NCBI RefSeq assembly: GCF_013372285.1
Contig: NZ_CP054301.1
Location: forward strand, 978,001-1,042,000
From: Marinomonas primoryensis
GTDB lineage: Bacteria > Pseudomonadota > Gammaproteobacteria > Pseudomonadales > Marinomonadaceae
DNA length: 64,000 bases
Direction of reading: 5' to 3'
The position numbers were made by a program, and so were the translations under genes. This document shows, one piece after another, positions 25,757 to 33,907 of the stretch (position 1 is the stretch's first letter; each line of letters begins with the position of its first letter). The notes beneath the pieces are model-generated. The model did not search any database. It saw only the letters and a program-made list of their open reading frames with translations, and was not told the origin of the DNA.

Positions 25757-27316
25757 ATGGATTTTTTGTCATCATTAGCAACGCTAACCATTCATTGGGG
25801 AGCTTTGTTATTTGTTTTCTTACTCTTTCTTACCTTAATTTCTGTTGCGGTAATGTATTGGGTCGATTCGCATCAAACCACTCATACTATAAGACGGAAC
25901 TATCCCGTTGTTGGCCGCTTTCGTTATCTTTTTGAACATCTAGGTGAATTTTTTCGCCAATATTTTTTCGCAATGGATCGAGAAGAAAGACCGTTTGACC
26001 GAGCTGAACGGTCATGGGCCTATCGTGCCGCTAAAAAAGTAGATACCACTATTGCCTTCGGTTCCACTCGTTCTCTTGAAACACCGGGAGACATTTTCTT
26101 TTTAAACTGTGCTTTTCCAACCTTGGATGAAGACGCGGCTCAGCCCAAAGAAGTTTGTATTGGCGAACACACCGCAAAAATACCGTACCGAACGCAATCT
26201 GTTGTTAATATTTCAGGAATGAGCTTCGGCGCGTTGTCTAAGCCCGCGGTTCAAGCCTTATCAAAAGGGGCCCGTAAAGCGGGTATTTGGATGAATACAG
26301 GTGAGGGTGGATTATCGCCTTATCACCTTGAAGGCGGCTGTGACCTTGTTTTTCAGATTGGTACTGCTAAGTACGGTGTACGAAATCATCAAGGGCATTT
26401 AGATGACACTAAATTGGTGAGCCTTGCTAATCATGAAAATGTGCGAATGTTCGAAATTAAAATGAGCCAAGGGGCTAAGCCTGGTAAAGGTGGAATGCTC
26501 CCCGGTGCAAAAGTAACAGAAGAAATTGCTCATACTCGTGGAATACCTGCTGGTCATGACTCCATTAGCCCAAATGGTCATCCAGATATAAAATCCATCG
26601 ATGACTTATTAAATATGATCCACCATGTTCGTCAAGTTACGTCTAAGCCCGTTGGCTTCAAAATGGTGGTGGGCGACTTAACATTTTTTGAAACCCTATG
26701 TGAGTTAGTGCATAAAAAAGGCATCGATTATTGTCCAGATTTTATCACCATCGACAGTTCTGATGGCGGAACAGGCGCGGCACCTCAGCCGTTAATGGAT
26801 TATGTTGGCATGCAATTACGTGAAAGTTTACCGACTGTCGTAAACATTGTGACGTCTTATGGCTTGCGCCGTTATATTAAAATCATTGCATCAGGCAAGT
26901 TGATTGTGCCGGGCAAGGCGGCTTGGGCGTTGAGCGCGGGCGCAGACTTTGTGGTGACCGCACGAGGATTCTTGTTTTCGCTTGGCTGTATTCAAGCGCT
27001 GCAATGCAATAAAAACACCTGTCCGACTGGGATTACGACACACAACTCTGATTTACAACGGGGCTTAGTGGCGGCTGAAAAGTCTGAACGGGTGGCGAAT
27101 TACGCGGCAGAGCTATTGCATGGTATTGGCATGATTGCACACTCTTGTGGCGTTAAAGAGCCAAGAGAACTGACTCGATCTCATGTTCGTATTATTGAAA
27201 ATCAAAGTCGTTCTAATTTATTTTCAGACATAAATCCAGTGCCGAACGTACGACCTGAGTTTATTAATATGACTGAATTCCAAGAAGCGGCGACCATGGA
27301 AGATCGTTTGCAGTAA
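25757..27316 (+). CDS. Membrane-anchored FMN glutamate-synthase-like protein
   Basis: 519 residues. One or two N-terminal membrane segments (WGALLFVFLLFLTLISVAVM) precede a GltB-type FMN barrel (MSFGALSKPAVQALSKGARK, KMSQGAKPGKGGMLPG, TIDSSDGGTGAAPQPLMD). The 3Fe-4S cysteine pattern C-x5-C-x4-C is conserved in LGCIQALQCNKNTCPTG. The glutaminase domain of true glutamate synthase is absent, so this is a stand-alone redox barrel; the family is widespread and its substrate is unknown. It is likely on the cytosolic face of the inner membrane. Confidence 0.85.
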   Translation: MDFLSSLATLTIHWGALLFVFLLFLTLISVAVMYWVDSHQTTHTIRRNYPVVGRFRYLFEHLGEFFRQYFFAMDREERPFDRAERSWAYRAAKKVDTTIAFGSTRSLETPGDIFFLNCAFPTLDEDAAQPKEVCIGEHTAKIPYRTQSVVNISGMSFGALSKPAVQALSKGARKAGIWMNTGEGGLSPYHLEGGCDLVFQIGTAKYGVRNHQGHLDDTKLVSLANHENVRMFEIKMSQGAKPGKGGMLPGAKVTEEIAHTRGIPAGHDSISPNGHPDIKSIDDLLNMIHHVRQVTSKPVGFKMVVGDLTFFETLCELVHKKGIDYCPDFITIDSSDGGTGAAPQPLMDYVGMQLRESLPTVVNIVTSYGLRRYIKIIASGKLIVPGKAAWALSAGADFVVTARGFLFSLGCIQALQCNKNTCPTGITTHNSDLQRGLVAAEKSERVANYAAELLHGIGMIAHSCGVKEPRELTRSHVRIIENQSRSNLFSDINPVPNVRPEFINMTEFQEAATMEDRLQ

Positions 27317-27484
27317 AAAATAATATGGCGATAGAAACGTTCAATGGTTCCGGTTGGCTAAAAGTGTTTTCAATCGTCATTTTTTCTCCTAATGCTAAGT
27401 ATATGGCTCCACAGTAGGATCTCGTATTTACTTTTAGTCTGTGTGCTGTATTTTTTAACCCCATAATTGCTGCTAGGAGTCCGT

Positions 27485-27898
27485 ATGTCTGCCTTATTTC
27501 ATTACGCTTTTCATGTCACTTCGTTAGAAGAAACTCGCCTTTTTTATACGCAAGTTTTAGGTTGTGTTGAGGGGCGAAGTACCGAAACGTGGATCGATTT
27601 TGATTTTTATGGTCATCAGTTGTCTTTGCATCTGGGTGTACCAAGTCCGACAACGAAGACGGGTCGAGTAGGTGATCATCTTGTTTCTATGCCACATTTC
27701 GGTTTGATTTTGCCTCTGGATGAGTGGCAAAAAGTAGCAAAGCGTCTAACCGAAACGAATGTGGCTTTTGAGCTTGCTCCAAGTGTGCGTTTTGAGGGGC
27801 TGCCCGGTGAGCAGTGGACGATGTTCTTTAAAGACCCAAGTGGTAATGCCATTGAGTTAAAAGGATTTAGAAACCTATCTCAGGTGTACGAAAAATGA
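27485..27898 (+). CDS. VOC-family (glyoxalase/dioxygenase-like) protein
   Basis: 137 residues, one VOC module pair: FHYAFHVTSLEETRLFYTQ at the start and the final MFFKDPSGNAIELKG, with probable metal ligands His (FHV), His (HQLSLHLG) and Glu (IELKG). AGGAG is five bases upstream of ATG 27485, which excludes the longer frame from 27467. It overlaps the next gene by 4 bases (ATGA), so the two are co-translated; a joint role in detoxifying or converting a 2-oxo or 2-hydroxy acid is inference. Confidence 0.82.
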   Translation: MSALFHYAFHVTSLEETRLFYTQVLGCVEGRSTETWIDFDFYGHQLSLHLGVPSPTTKTGRVGDHLVSMPHFGLILPLDEWQKVAKRLTETNVAFELAPSVRFEGLPGEQWTMFFKDPSGNAIELKGFRNLSQVYEK

Positions 27899-28830
27899 TT
27901 CCTTTTGTGAGTCGTATTGATCCGCTAGAACAAGATGCTTGGATTAAAACCTTATCAGTCGCTATGCCCGATGAAGTAATATTGCCTTTTTCTGATTTGA
28001 CGGCAGCGCAAAAACAGCTGTGTGATGTGGCTATTGTTGCCAATCCTGATCCTCAAGACCTGCTAGCACTCCCTGCTTTAAAGTGGGTTCACAGTATGTG
28101 GGCAGGGGTTGAACGTATGATGAATGAGTTATCTTCACCACCTTTTTCAATTGTGCGATTGATTGATCCGGATTTGGCGAAAACCATGTCGGAAGCGGTG
28201 CTGGCTTGGACACTATTTCTTCATCGTGATATGCCAGCGTATGCAAAACAACAAGCTAGAAAGTCATGGCTGCAGCGATCTATGGTTCGCGCACAAGACC
28301 GTCGAATTGGTGTGTTGGGGCTGGGGGAATTGGGTAAAGTGAGTGCTCAACGTTTGGCACAGAATGGTTTCTCTGTCTCGGGATGGAGCCGGAGTGCCAA
28401 GAAAATAGACGGCATAACGTGTTTTCATGGTGACGATGGGCTGACGGCGTTATTAGGTCAAAGTGATATTCTGGTGTGTCTGTTGCCTTTGACAATGGAA
28501 ACGAAAGGTTTGTTGAATCAACAAACTTTATCGCGACTCCCAGAGGGTGCAAGGCTGATTAACTTTGCTCGTGGGCCTATTATTGATGATGACGCTTTAC
28601 TTGTTATGCTTGATGAAAATCATATAGATCATGCGGTGTTGGATGTTTTCATGCAGGAACCATTGCCCGTCAATCATCCATATTGGCAAAACGCTTCTGT
28701 GACAGTCTTGCCGCATATTTCGGCGCCAACCCACCCTGTTAGTGCTAGTGACATCGTTGCGAGTAATATAAAAAACTTCCGATTAACGGGTGATATACCT
28801 CCTGCTGTCGACCCTGTTCGGGGTTATTAA
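27895..28830 (+). CDS. ghrA: D-2-hydroxyacid dehydrogenase, glyoxylate/hydroxypyruvate reductase A type
   Basis: 311 residues, the length of GhrA. NAD(P)-binding loop GVLGLGELGKVSAQRLAQ (about residues 139-156), then the 2-hydroxyacid dehydrogenase signature LPEGARLINFARGPIIDDDALL, the catalytic Glu region (DVFMQEPLP) and histidine in LPHISAPTHP. It reduces glyoxylate or hydroxypyruvate to glycolate or glycerate. Translationally coupled to the VOC gene. The symbol is by family resemblance; orthology with E. coli ghrA was not tested. Confidence 0.82.
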   Translation: MIPFVSRIDPLEQDAWIKTLSVAMPDEVILPFSDLTAAQKQLCDVAIVANPDPQDLLALPALKWVHSMWAGVERMMNELSSPPFSIVRLIDPDLAKTMSEAVLAWTLFLHRDMPAYAKQQARKSWLQRSMVRAQDRRIGVLGLGELGKVSAQRLAQNGFSVSGWSRSAKKIDGITCFHGDDGLTALLGQSDILVCLLPLTMETKGLLNQQTLSRLPEGARLINFARGPIIDDDALLVMLDENHIDHAVLDVFMQEPLPVNHPYWQNASVTVLPHISAPTHPVSASDIVASNIKNFRLTGDIPPAVDPVRGY

Positions 28831-28888
28831 TTCTAGTGTTAAGCGCGCTGTAATTTGTGCGTAAAAAATATAAAAAATGGAGCCAGCT

Positions 28889-29239
28889 ATGCCACATTGT
28901 ATCCTTGAATACAGTCAAAATTTAGAACAAGAAGTACCACCAGTTGACATACTCGAAGCAATAAAAGGTGCTTGTATTGCGTCCGCTATTTTTTCGGTGG
29001 AAGACATTAAACTTCGTAGTGTCCCCTATAAAAGCTTCATAACGGGTGGGCAAGAAGATGCTTTTATACATGTGACATTAAGAATGTTGTCTGGGCGCAC
29101 TTGCGAACAAAAAAAGCGACTTTCTCATTTAGTTTTAGAGTCGTTAACAAAATTTTCATTAAAAGATGTTAGTTTTTCAGTTGAAGTGTGTGATATGGAT
29201 CGTGATACCTACGCTAAAAAAGTGATTCATTCTGAATAA
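28889..29239 (+). CDS. 5-carboxymethyl-2-hydroxymuconate Delta-isomerase-like tautomerase
   Basis: 116 residues of the MIF/tautomerase superfamily, CHMI (HpaF) branch. Catalysis needs an N-terminal proline; starting at ATG 28889 gives MPHCILEYSQNLEQ with Pro exposed after Met removal, and GGAG lies six bases upstream, so this start beats ATG 28877. CHMI acts in homoprotocatechuate degradation, but no other hpa gene is in the window, so the physiological substrate here is open. Confidence 0.82.
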   Translation: MPHCILEYSQNLEQEVPPVDILEAIKGACIASAIFSVEDIKLRSVPYKSFITGGQEDAFIHVTLRMLSGRTCEQKKRLSHLVLESLTKFSLKDVSFSVEVCDMDRDTYAKKVIHSE

Positions 29240-29277
29240 TTATGGCAAATATTCTCGTCAAAAAAAGGTTTTACATA

Positions 29278-30267
29278 ATGAAAGCGACCATGTGCTCAAT
29301 GTTACTTCTTCCAAGTTTGCTTTGGGCTCAAGTTGAATCTTCTGAAGTAGACGATAGGTCAAAGGCGGAGACTGATAACGTGCTCGTTGCGGTGGAGGAA
29401 AAGGATGAACCTTACTCACCTGAAGAGCCAGAAGTACCAGAGTCGATTGCAAAACGTGCTAAAGAGGCCAATGGGTTATTTCAACAAAGGGAAGACAGAG
29501 AAACGGCTACGGTAAATAATCCGTTTGTTATGACACCTCATAAGCCGAATTATTTTTTACCGTTTGCTTATACCTCCAACCCAAATGATCGTGCTTTTTT
29601 AGGTGAAGATAGTGACTCGGAAAGTTTGCAAAGTGTTGAGTTTAAATTTCAGCTGAGTGTGAAGTTCCCCGTTGCTTATGACGTAGTTGGGCGAAATAGC
29701 AGTTTATGGTTTGCCTATACTCAGCAAGCCTATTGGCAGGCATATAACAGCAATATTTCTGCGCCTTTTCGTGATACCAATCATGAGCCTGAAGTCTTTA
29801 TCGTTACGAAGCCGAAGCATGGTTTTTTGGGCATTAAACCAGAATACGTTTCATATGGTTTTAATCACCAATCGAATGGCCAATCAGGGGATTTATCCCG
29901 CTCTTGGAATCGATTCTACGTAGACTTTTTGTTTGAGACCGGTGATACCGCGTTCTCTTTTAAGCCTTGGTATCGAATCTCTGAAAGTTCAAAAGTAGAT
30001 GACAATCCTAATATCGAAAAGTATTTCGGTTATGGGGAGTTGAATGTGATACACGTTATTGATGATTACAGCATTGACATCATGCTGCGAAATAACCTTA
30101 AGTCGTCGGATAATAGAGGCGCACTTCAAGTTGGTTTTAATTTTCCTCTATGGGGGAAAACACGGGGCTACATTCAATATTTTAATGGCTATGGTCAATC
30201 TCTATTGGACTATAACCATCAGACTCAATCCCTTGGTATTGGAATTATGCTGACCAACTGGCTGTAG
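29278..30267 (+). CDS. pldA: Outer-membrane phospholipase A1
   Basis: About 329 residues. Signal peptide MKATMCSMLLLPSLLWAQ, an acidic linker, then a 12-strand OMPLA barrel with aromatic-rich strands. The catalytic segment GFNHQSNGQSGDLSRSWNR holds the His-Ser-Asn triad. The C-terminus ends in SLGIGIMLTNWL, with hydrophobic residues as expected for BAM recognition. OMPLA hydrolyses phospholipids that have flipped to the outer leaflet. Start ATG 29278 (AAGG upstream) gives the compact signal peptide; ATG 29242 is less likely. It directly precedes a Pho-box unit. Confidence 0.9.
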   Translation: MKATMCSMLLLPSLLWAQVESSEVDDRSKAETDNVLVAVEEKDEPYSPEEPEVPESIAKRAKEANGLFQQREDRETATVNNPFVMTPHKPNYFLPFAYTSNPNDRAFLGEDSDSESLQSVEFKFQLSVKFPVAYDVVGRNSSLWFAYTQQAYWQAYNSNISAPFRDTNHEPEVFIVTKPKHGFLGIKPEYVSYGFNHQSNGQSGDLSRSWNRFYVDFLFETGDTAFSFKPWYRISESSKVDDNPNIEKYFGYGELNVIHVIDDYSIDIMLRNNLKSSDNRGALQVGFNFPLWGKTRGYIQYFNGYGQSLLDYNHQTQSLGIGIMLTNWL

Positions 30268-30300
30268 TTCGAAGGCTTTATCGTGTCCATAGAATTTATA

Positions 30301-30354
30301 GTGTCATTAAATTGTCATGATTTCGTCATTTTTTGCTTTTAAGGTGGGTATCAA
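30301..30354 (+). promoter_or_regulatory. Tandem Pho box of the repeat lipoprotein gene
   Basis: GTGTCAT (30301), TTGTCAT (30312) and TCGTCAT (30323) recur at exactly 11-base intervals with A/T-rich spacers (TAAA, GATT), the PhoB-box architecture. A -10-like TATCAA lies at 30349-30354, 21 bases before the start codon. Confidence 0.78.
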
Positions 30355-30374
30355 TCTTACTTAGGAGCTACACC

Positions 30375-30947
30375 ATGAAATTGACGTTTTTACCTGTTGT
30401 AACAAGTTTAGTCGCACTTACATTACTAACCGCCTGTGGTGGTGAAATGGTTAAAAAAGATGAGGCAAAGCCGATGGCTGAAGCTGTGTCTTTGAATAAT
30501 GAAGACTTGTACGAGGTTCACCATGATGGCCGGATTTATATTTTTGATGATCGTGCTGTCTATGAAGAGTTTCTACAAGTTGGTGAAACTTCATATCGCA
30601 AAGTTCGTATTGGTGCAGGCCCAAAGGGTAAAACGATTGTATTTGGTTTAACTAATGCGGATAAAAAGAAAATGTCGGGCATAGCCTCAGTCGATATGTA
30701 CGATGGTGCATTGGACGCGGCGACACCTTTTTATGGTGAAATGCGAATAGACGGCCGAATTTATGTTTTTGGGTCCTTACAAGAAATGAATAGCGCGCGG
30801 ATTGTTGGTGAAGTGCCTCTGCGTTATACGGATATCGGATCTGGGCCAAAAGGCGAGACCGTTGTATATGCTTTGAACAGCAGCAATAAAAAAGTTAAGC
30901 CTGAAGCGATGATCGCGTTATTTCATAAAATGAATGATATGAAGTAA
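30375..30947 (+). CDS. Lipoprotein with two copies of an unnamed domain
   Basis: 190 residues. Lipobox LTAC (Cys21). Residues about 45-98 and 119-173 are internal repeats: both contain DGRIY(I/V)F, a middle V/I-G-E segment, and G-x-GPKG-(K/E)-T-(I/V)-V-(F/Y)-x-L-(T/N). I do not recognise the domain. AGGAG at 30363-30367 sets the start; the longer frame is excluded. Three PhoB-like half-sites lie upstream and a strong terminator follows, so it is a monocistronic, probably phosphate-starvation-induced periplasmic protein. A role in binding a phosphorus compound or remodelling the envelope is speculation. Confidence 0.8.
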   Translation: MKLTFLPVVTSLVALTLLTACGGEMVKKDEAKPMAEAVSLNNEDLYEVHHDGRIYIFDDRAVYEEFLQVGETSYRKVRIGAGPKGKTIVFGLTNADKKKMSGIASVDMYDGALDAATPFYGEMRIDGRIYVFGSLQEMNSARIVGEVPLRYTDIGSGPKGETVVYALNSSNKKVKPEAMIALFHKMNDMK

Positions 30948-30966
30948 TTAATCCGCTTAATATTTT

Positions 30967-30997
30967 AAAAATGCCTCGTCATTACGAGGCATTTTTT
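30967..30997 (+). terminator. Terminator of the repeat lipoprotein gene
   Basis: AAAAATGCCTCGT / ACGAGGCATTTTT, a 13-base perfect stem with a CATT loop and trailing T-run. Confidence 0.93.
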
Positions 30998-31020
30998 TGT
31001 CTGCGTTTTACTGTGTAAGG

Positions 31021-31076
31021 GTGTCATTAAGTTGTCATCTAAGTGCCACGGAACTGACATTTTACTGGTCTATGTT
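31021..31076 (+). promoter_or_regulatory. Four-half-site Pho box of the PAP2-glycosyltransferase operon
   Basis: GTGTCAT (31021), TTGTCAT (31032), GTGCCAC (31043) and CTGACAT (31054) fall at exact 11-base intervals. A -10 TATGTT starts at 31071, ten bases after the last half-site, which is the classical PhoB-promoter distance. The first 10 bases are identical to those of the Pho box at 30301. Confidence 0.83.
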
Positions 31077-31107
31077 GAAAGTAAGAAAAAATCAGTGAGG
31101 TGATAAA

Positions 31108-31623
31108 ATGAATATACTCCAAAACATTCATGCATTTGATGTACAGACTTTTTATTGGTGTATGGCACGCAAACATAGAGCTAAGTTAACCCAAATAGGG
31201 CGCGCTATATCGTTTTCAGCGGATGGCCCTATGTATGCTTTGGTTGCCGCACTAGTTTGGCTGGCAGGATTTGAGACATTGGTTTGTGTGCTAGCCTTTG
31301 GTTTTTTGATTGAACGCGCCGTATATTTTGTTTTAAAGCGAGGTTTTAAGCGTCATCGTCCTGCCGATGCGTTAGATGACTTCAGTAGTTTTATTATTCC
31401 ATCTGATCAATTCTCTTTTCCTTCAGGCCATACATCAGGCGCATTTTTTATTGCTTTCTGTTTGAGTGAGTGGTTTCCAAGCTTGAATATGATGTTGTAT
31501 TTCTGGGCCGCTAATGTCGGTTTATCACGCATCTTTCTAGGTGTGCATTTTCCTACGGATACGGTGATTGGTGCTTTATTAGGCAGCACTTGTGCTGCAG
31601 TGGCAATAGGCGTTTTAGTATGA
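31108..31623 (+). CDS. PAP2-family membrane phosphatase
   Basis: 171 residues with about five membrane segments. All three PAP2 motifs are present: KRGFKRHRP (KxxxxxxRP form), FPSGHTSGAF, and SRIFLGVHFPTD (SRxxxxxHxxxD). Such enzymes dephosphorylate phosphatidate, phosphatidylglycerophosphate or undecaprenyl diphosphate. Its stop overlaps the ATG of the glycosyltransferase gene by 4 bases. With four PhoB half-sites upstream it is probably phosphate-starvation induced; in that setting conversion of phosphatidate to diacylglycerol is the attractive role, but the substrate is not shown by sequence. Confidence 0.87.
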   Translation: MNILQNIHAFDVQTFYWCMARKHRAKLTQIGRAISFSADGPMYALVAALVWLAGFETLVCVLAFGFLIERAVYFVLKRGFKRHRPADALDDFSSFIIPSDQFSFPSGHTSGAFFIAFCLSEWFPSLNMMLYFWAANVGLSRIFLGVHFPTDTVIGALLGSTCAAVAIGVLV

Positions 31624-32711
31624 AAATCCTTTATGGTGTGCAAGGTACCGGTAATGGTCATATTACCCGAGCAAGAGCCATGGCGGCAGAAATGCATGCA
31701 GCAGGCTTTAAGGTGGACTTTGTGTTCTCCGGTCGTCCACCGGAAGACTATTTTGATATGGCGGTATTTGGTGCCTATCGAACGTTTCAAGGCTTAAGTT
31801 TTGTGGCCCGAAATGGACAGTTAGATTTGTATGCAACCTGCAAGAATGCGAACTTTTTTATGCTGTATCGAGACATTCGTGCACTGGATACGAGAGGTTA
31901 TGATTTAGTCATCACTGATTTTGAGCCTATCGTTGCATGGGCTGCTAAACGTCAGGGTGTGCCTTGTATTGGTTTTGGTCATCAATATGCGTTTAAATAT
32001 GATATTCCGCGTTATAAAAAGAATGTTGTTGCACAATGGATTATGTCAAATTTTGCACCCGCGGATACGCAATTAGGCGCTCACTGGCATCACTTTGGTT
32101 ATCCTATTCTACCTCCTCTTATTCATGCTCAAGAAATGAAGAATATCACTGATCCTGATCAAGTATTGGTGTATCTACCTTTTGAGAACAGTGAGGCGGT
32201 ACTGGATTGGCTTGATGGCGTTCCTAACTATCATTTTCGCTTTCACTGTAAAGACATTGAACCCGGTATTTATGGCAATGTTGAAATATTTCCATTTGGT
32301 CGTGAGTTGTTTCAAAAAAATTTAAGCGAATGCGAATCTGTATTGTGTAATGCCGGATTTGAGTTGAATTCAGAGGCTTTGCAACTGGGTCGACGCATTT
32401 TAGCGAAGCCGTTAAAAGGGCAAATAGAGCAGCATTCCAATGCCATTGCGTTGGATTTTTTGGGCATTGCCAAAACGAGTGACGTTTTGAATTCGGAGAT
32501 TATTCAAGATTGGTTGGAAACGAGCCGTGTGGTTCAAATCTCTTATCCAAATGTTGCTCGCGCTGTGGTGGCTTGGCTGCAATCGAATAACGATACGAGT
32601 GTGGCGGATTTGTGTGAGTCGTTGTGGCAGCAAACTCCGAATGTGCGCGGAATCGATTTTAAATACAATAAAGACACTTCTGAGAACAACGAAAAAAGCG
32701 TTACGGCCTAA
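31620..32711 (+). CDS. GT28-like glycosyltransferase (MJ1255/VC2487 family)
   Basis: 363 residues. The N-terminal loop GVQGTGNGHITRARAMA has the glycine-rich G-x-G-x-GH motif of GT-B enzymes such as MurG and diacylglycerol glycosyltransferases. Middle landmarks are VITDFEPIVAWAAKRQG and CIGFGHQYAF; the nucleotide-sugar half has ESVLCNAGFELNSEALQLGR and PLKGQIEQHSNA. No membrane helix; probably peripheral. Co-translated with the PAP2 gene under a Pho box. Glycosylation of the diacylglycerol freed by PAP2, giving a phosphorus-free membrane lipid, is my inference. The stop codon lies in the loop of a downstream hairpin. Confidence 0.82.
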   Translation: MKILYGVQGTGNGHITRARAMAAEMHAAGFKVDFVFSGRPPEDYFDMAVFGAYRTFQGLSFVARNGQLDLYATCKNANFFMLYRDIRALDTRGYDLVITDFEPIVAWAAKRQGVPCIGFGHQYAFKYDIPRYKKNVVAQWIMSNFAPADTQLGAHWHHFGYPILPPLIHAQEMKNITDPDQVLVYLPFENSEAVLDWLDGVPNYHFRFHCKDIEPGIYGNVEIFPFGRELFQKNLSECESVLCNAGFELNSEALQLGRRILAKPLKGQIEQHSNAIALDFLGIAKTSDVLNSEIIQDWLETSRVVQISYPNVARAVVAWLQSNNDTSVADLCESLWQQTPNVRGIDFKYNKDTSENNEKSVTA

Positions 32712-32735
32712 TTTTCTGGCCGTAACGCTTGCCCA
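32692..32735 (-). terminator. Terminator of the dienelactone hydrolase gene
   Basis: AAGCGTTACGGCC (32696-32708) pairs with GGCCGTAACGCTT (32718-32730). The T-run exists only on the minus strand (the A-run at 32692-32697), so it terminates the leftward gene; the hairpin also covers the stop of the rightward glycosyltransferase. Confidence 0.85.
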
Positions 32736-32757
32736 TAACATTTCGCTTCATGTTTTA

Positions 32758-33681
32758 TTAGGCGTTTAATGCCTTATTAAAGAATTGAATCGTACGCTCC
32801 CAAGCAAGCTCTGCGTTTTTCTCTTGATAACGCGCTGTAGAGTCATTATGAAAACCATGGTTTGCAGTAGGGTAAACATAGGCGGTGTAATCGACCTTAT
32901 TTGCTTTGAGTGTTTTTTCGTAATCTGGCCAAGAATCATTCACACGTTTATCCAACTCAGCAAAGTGCAGCTGTAATGGCGCTTTTATTTTGTCTATGTT
33001 GGATTTGGCTGGTGTGCCGTAATAAGGCGCACCGGCTTGAATCGTATCTGGCATTGCAGCGACTAAGGCGTTGGTTAAATAACCACCAAAGCAGAAACCC
33101 ACCATGCCAACTTTTCCTGTGCTAAATGAATGATTCTTTATTAGGGTTGCTGCATCCATGAAGTCGCCTTCGATTTTATTGCCGTCTAGTGTTTTCTGCA
33201 TAGCGCGGCCTTCGTCATCGTTTCCAGGATAACCGCCTAACGGGAAAAGCGCATCCGGCGCGAAAGCAATAAATCCCGCTTTGGCGAGACGTCGAGCCAC
33301 ATCTTCAATATAAGGGTTAAGACCACGGTTTTCATGAGCGACAAGTACTGCCGGTGCTTTATTAGTCATGTCTACGTCTTTGGGAATGACGAGGTAGCCT
33401 CGCGCTTTACCGTGGCCGTTTGGCGAATCAAACTCCACGTAGCTGGCTGTAATTTCAGGGTCATTAAAGGAGACTTGCTCTGCAAGCGCATAGTTTGGCG
33501 TTAACGCGCCAGCGACCACAGAAAGAGTAAGTCCCGTAACGCTGAGTGTGCCAAGTCGAGACAAAAAAGTACGACGGTCAATGTCGCCATGGGCGTATTC
33601 GTCGTACCAATCAAAAGCTTCTTGAGGGATATTCTTGCTGGATGGCATGCTTGGGGTTGATTTAGCTGTCGGTAAGGTCAT
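32758..33681 (-). CDS. Exported dienelactone hydrolase-family protein
   Basis: 307 residues. A twin-arginine-like signal (DIDRRTFLSRLGTLSVTG) ending near YALA suggests Tat export. The alpha/beta-hydrolase has the dienelactone nucleophile cysteine in VGFCFGGYL, an acid in ELDKRVNDSWP and histidine in NHGFHND. Similar YghX-type proteins have unknown natural substrates. ATG 33681 has AAGGA upstream and is preferred to the frame extended to 33789, which adds residues unlike the family. Confidence 0.85.
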   Translation of the reverse strand: MTLPTAKSTPSMPSSKNIPQEAFDWYDEYAHGDIDRRTFLSRLGTLSVTGLTLSVVAGALTPNYALAEQVSFNDPEITASYVEFDSPNGHGKARGYLVIPKDVDMTNKAPAVLVAHENRGLNPYIEDVARRLAKAGFIAFAPDALFPLGGYPGNDDEGRAMQKTLDGNKIEGDFMDAATLIKNHSFSTGKVGMVGFCFGGYLTNALVAAMPDTIQAGAPYYGTPAKSNIDKIKAPLQLHFAELDKRVNDSWPDYEKTLKANKVDYTAYVYPTANHGFHNDSTARYQEKNAELAWERTIQFFNKALNA

Positions 33682-33907
33682 CACAATTCCTTCTTTGTCG
33701 GGTTGATTTGTATGAGCAACGCATTGTTTAGAACTTATTAATGAAAAGTGGTTCAATGGATACGTATAAAAAAAGATATTAGATGGCATAGATTGATCTT
33801 TTTTTTACAAACATACGTAACTAAATTTAGCAGAAATAAAATATAGGCCTTTGTTAGGTTGTTTTTTCATCTGCTTAATGAAGATAACTCAGTAGGAACG
33901 GATACTA

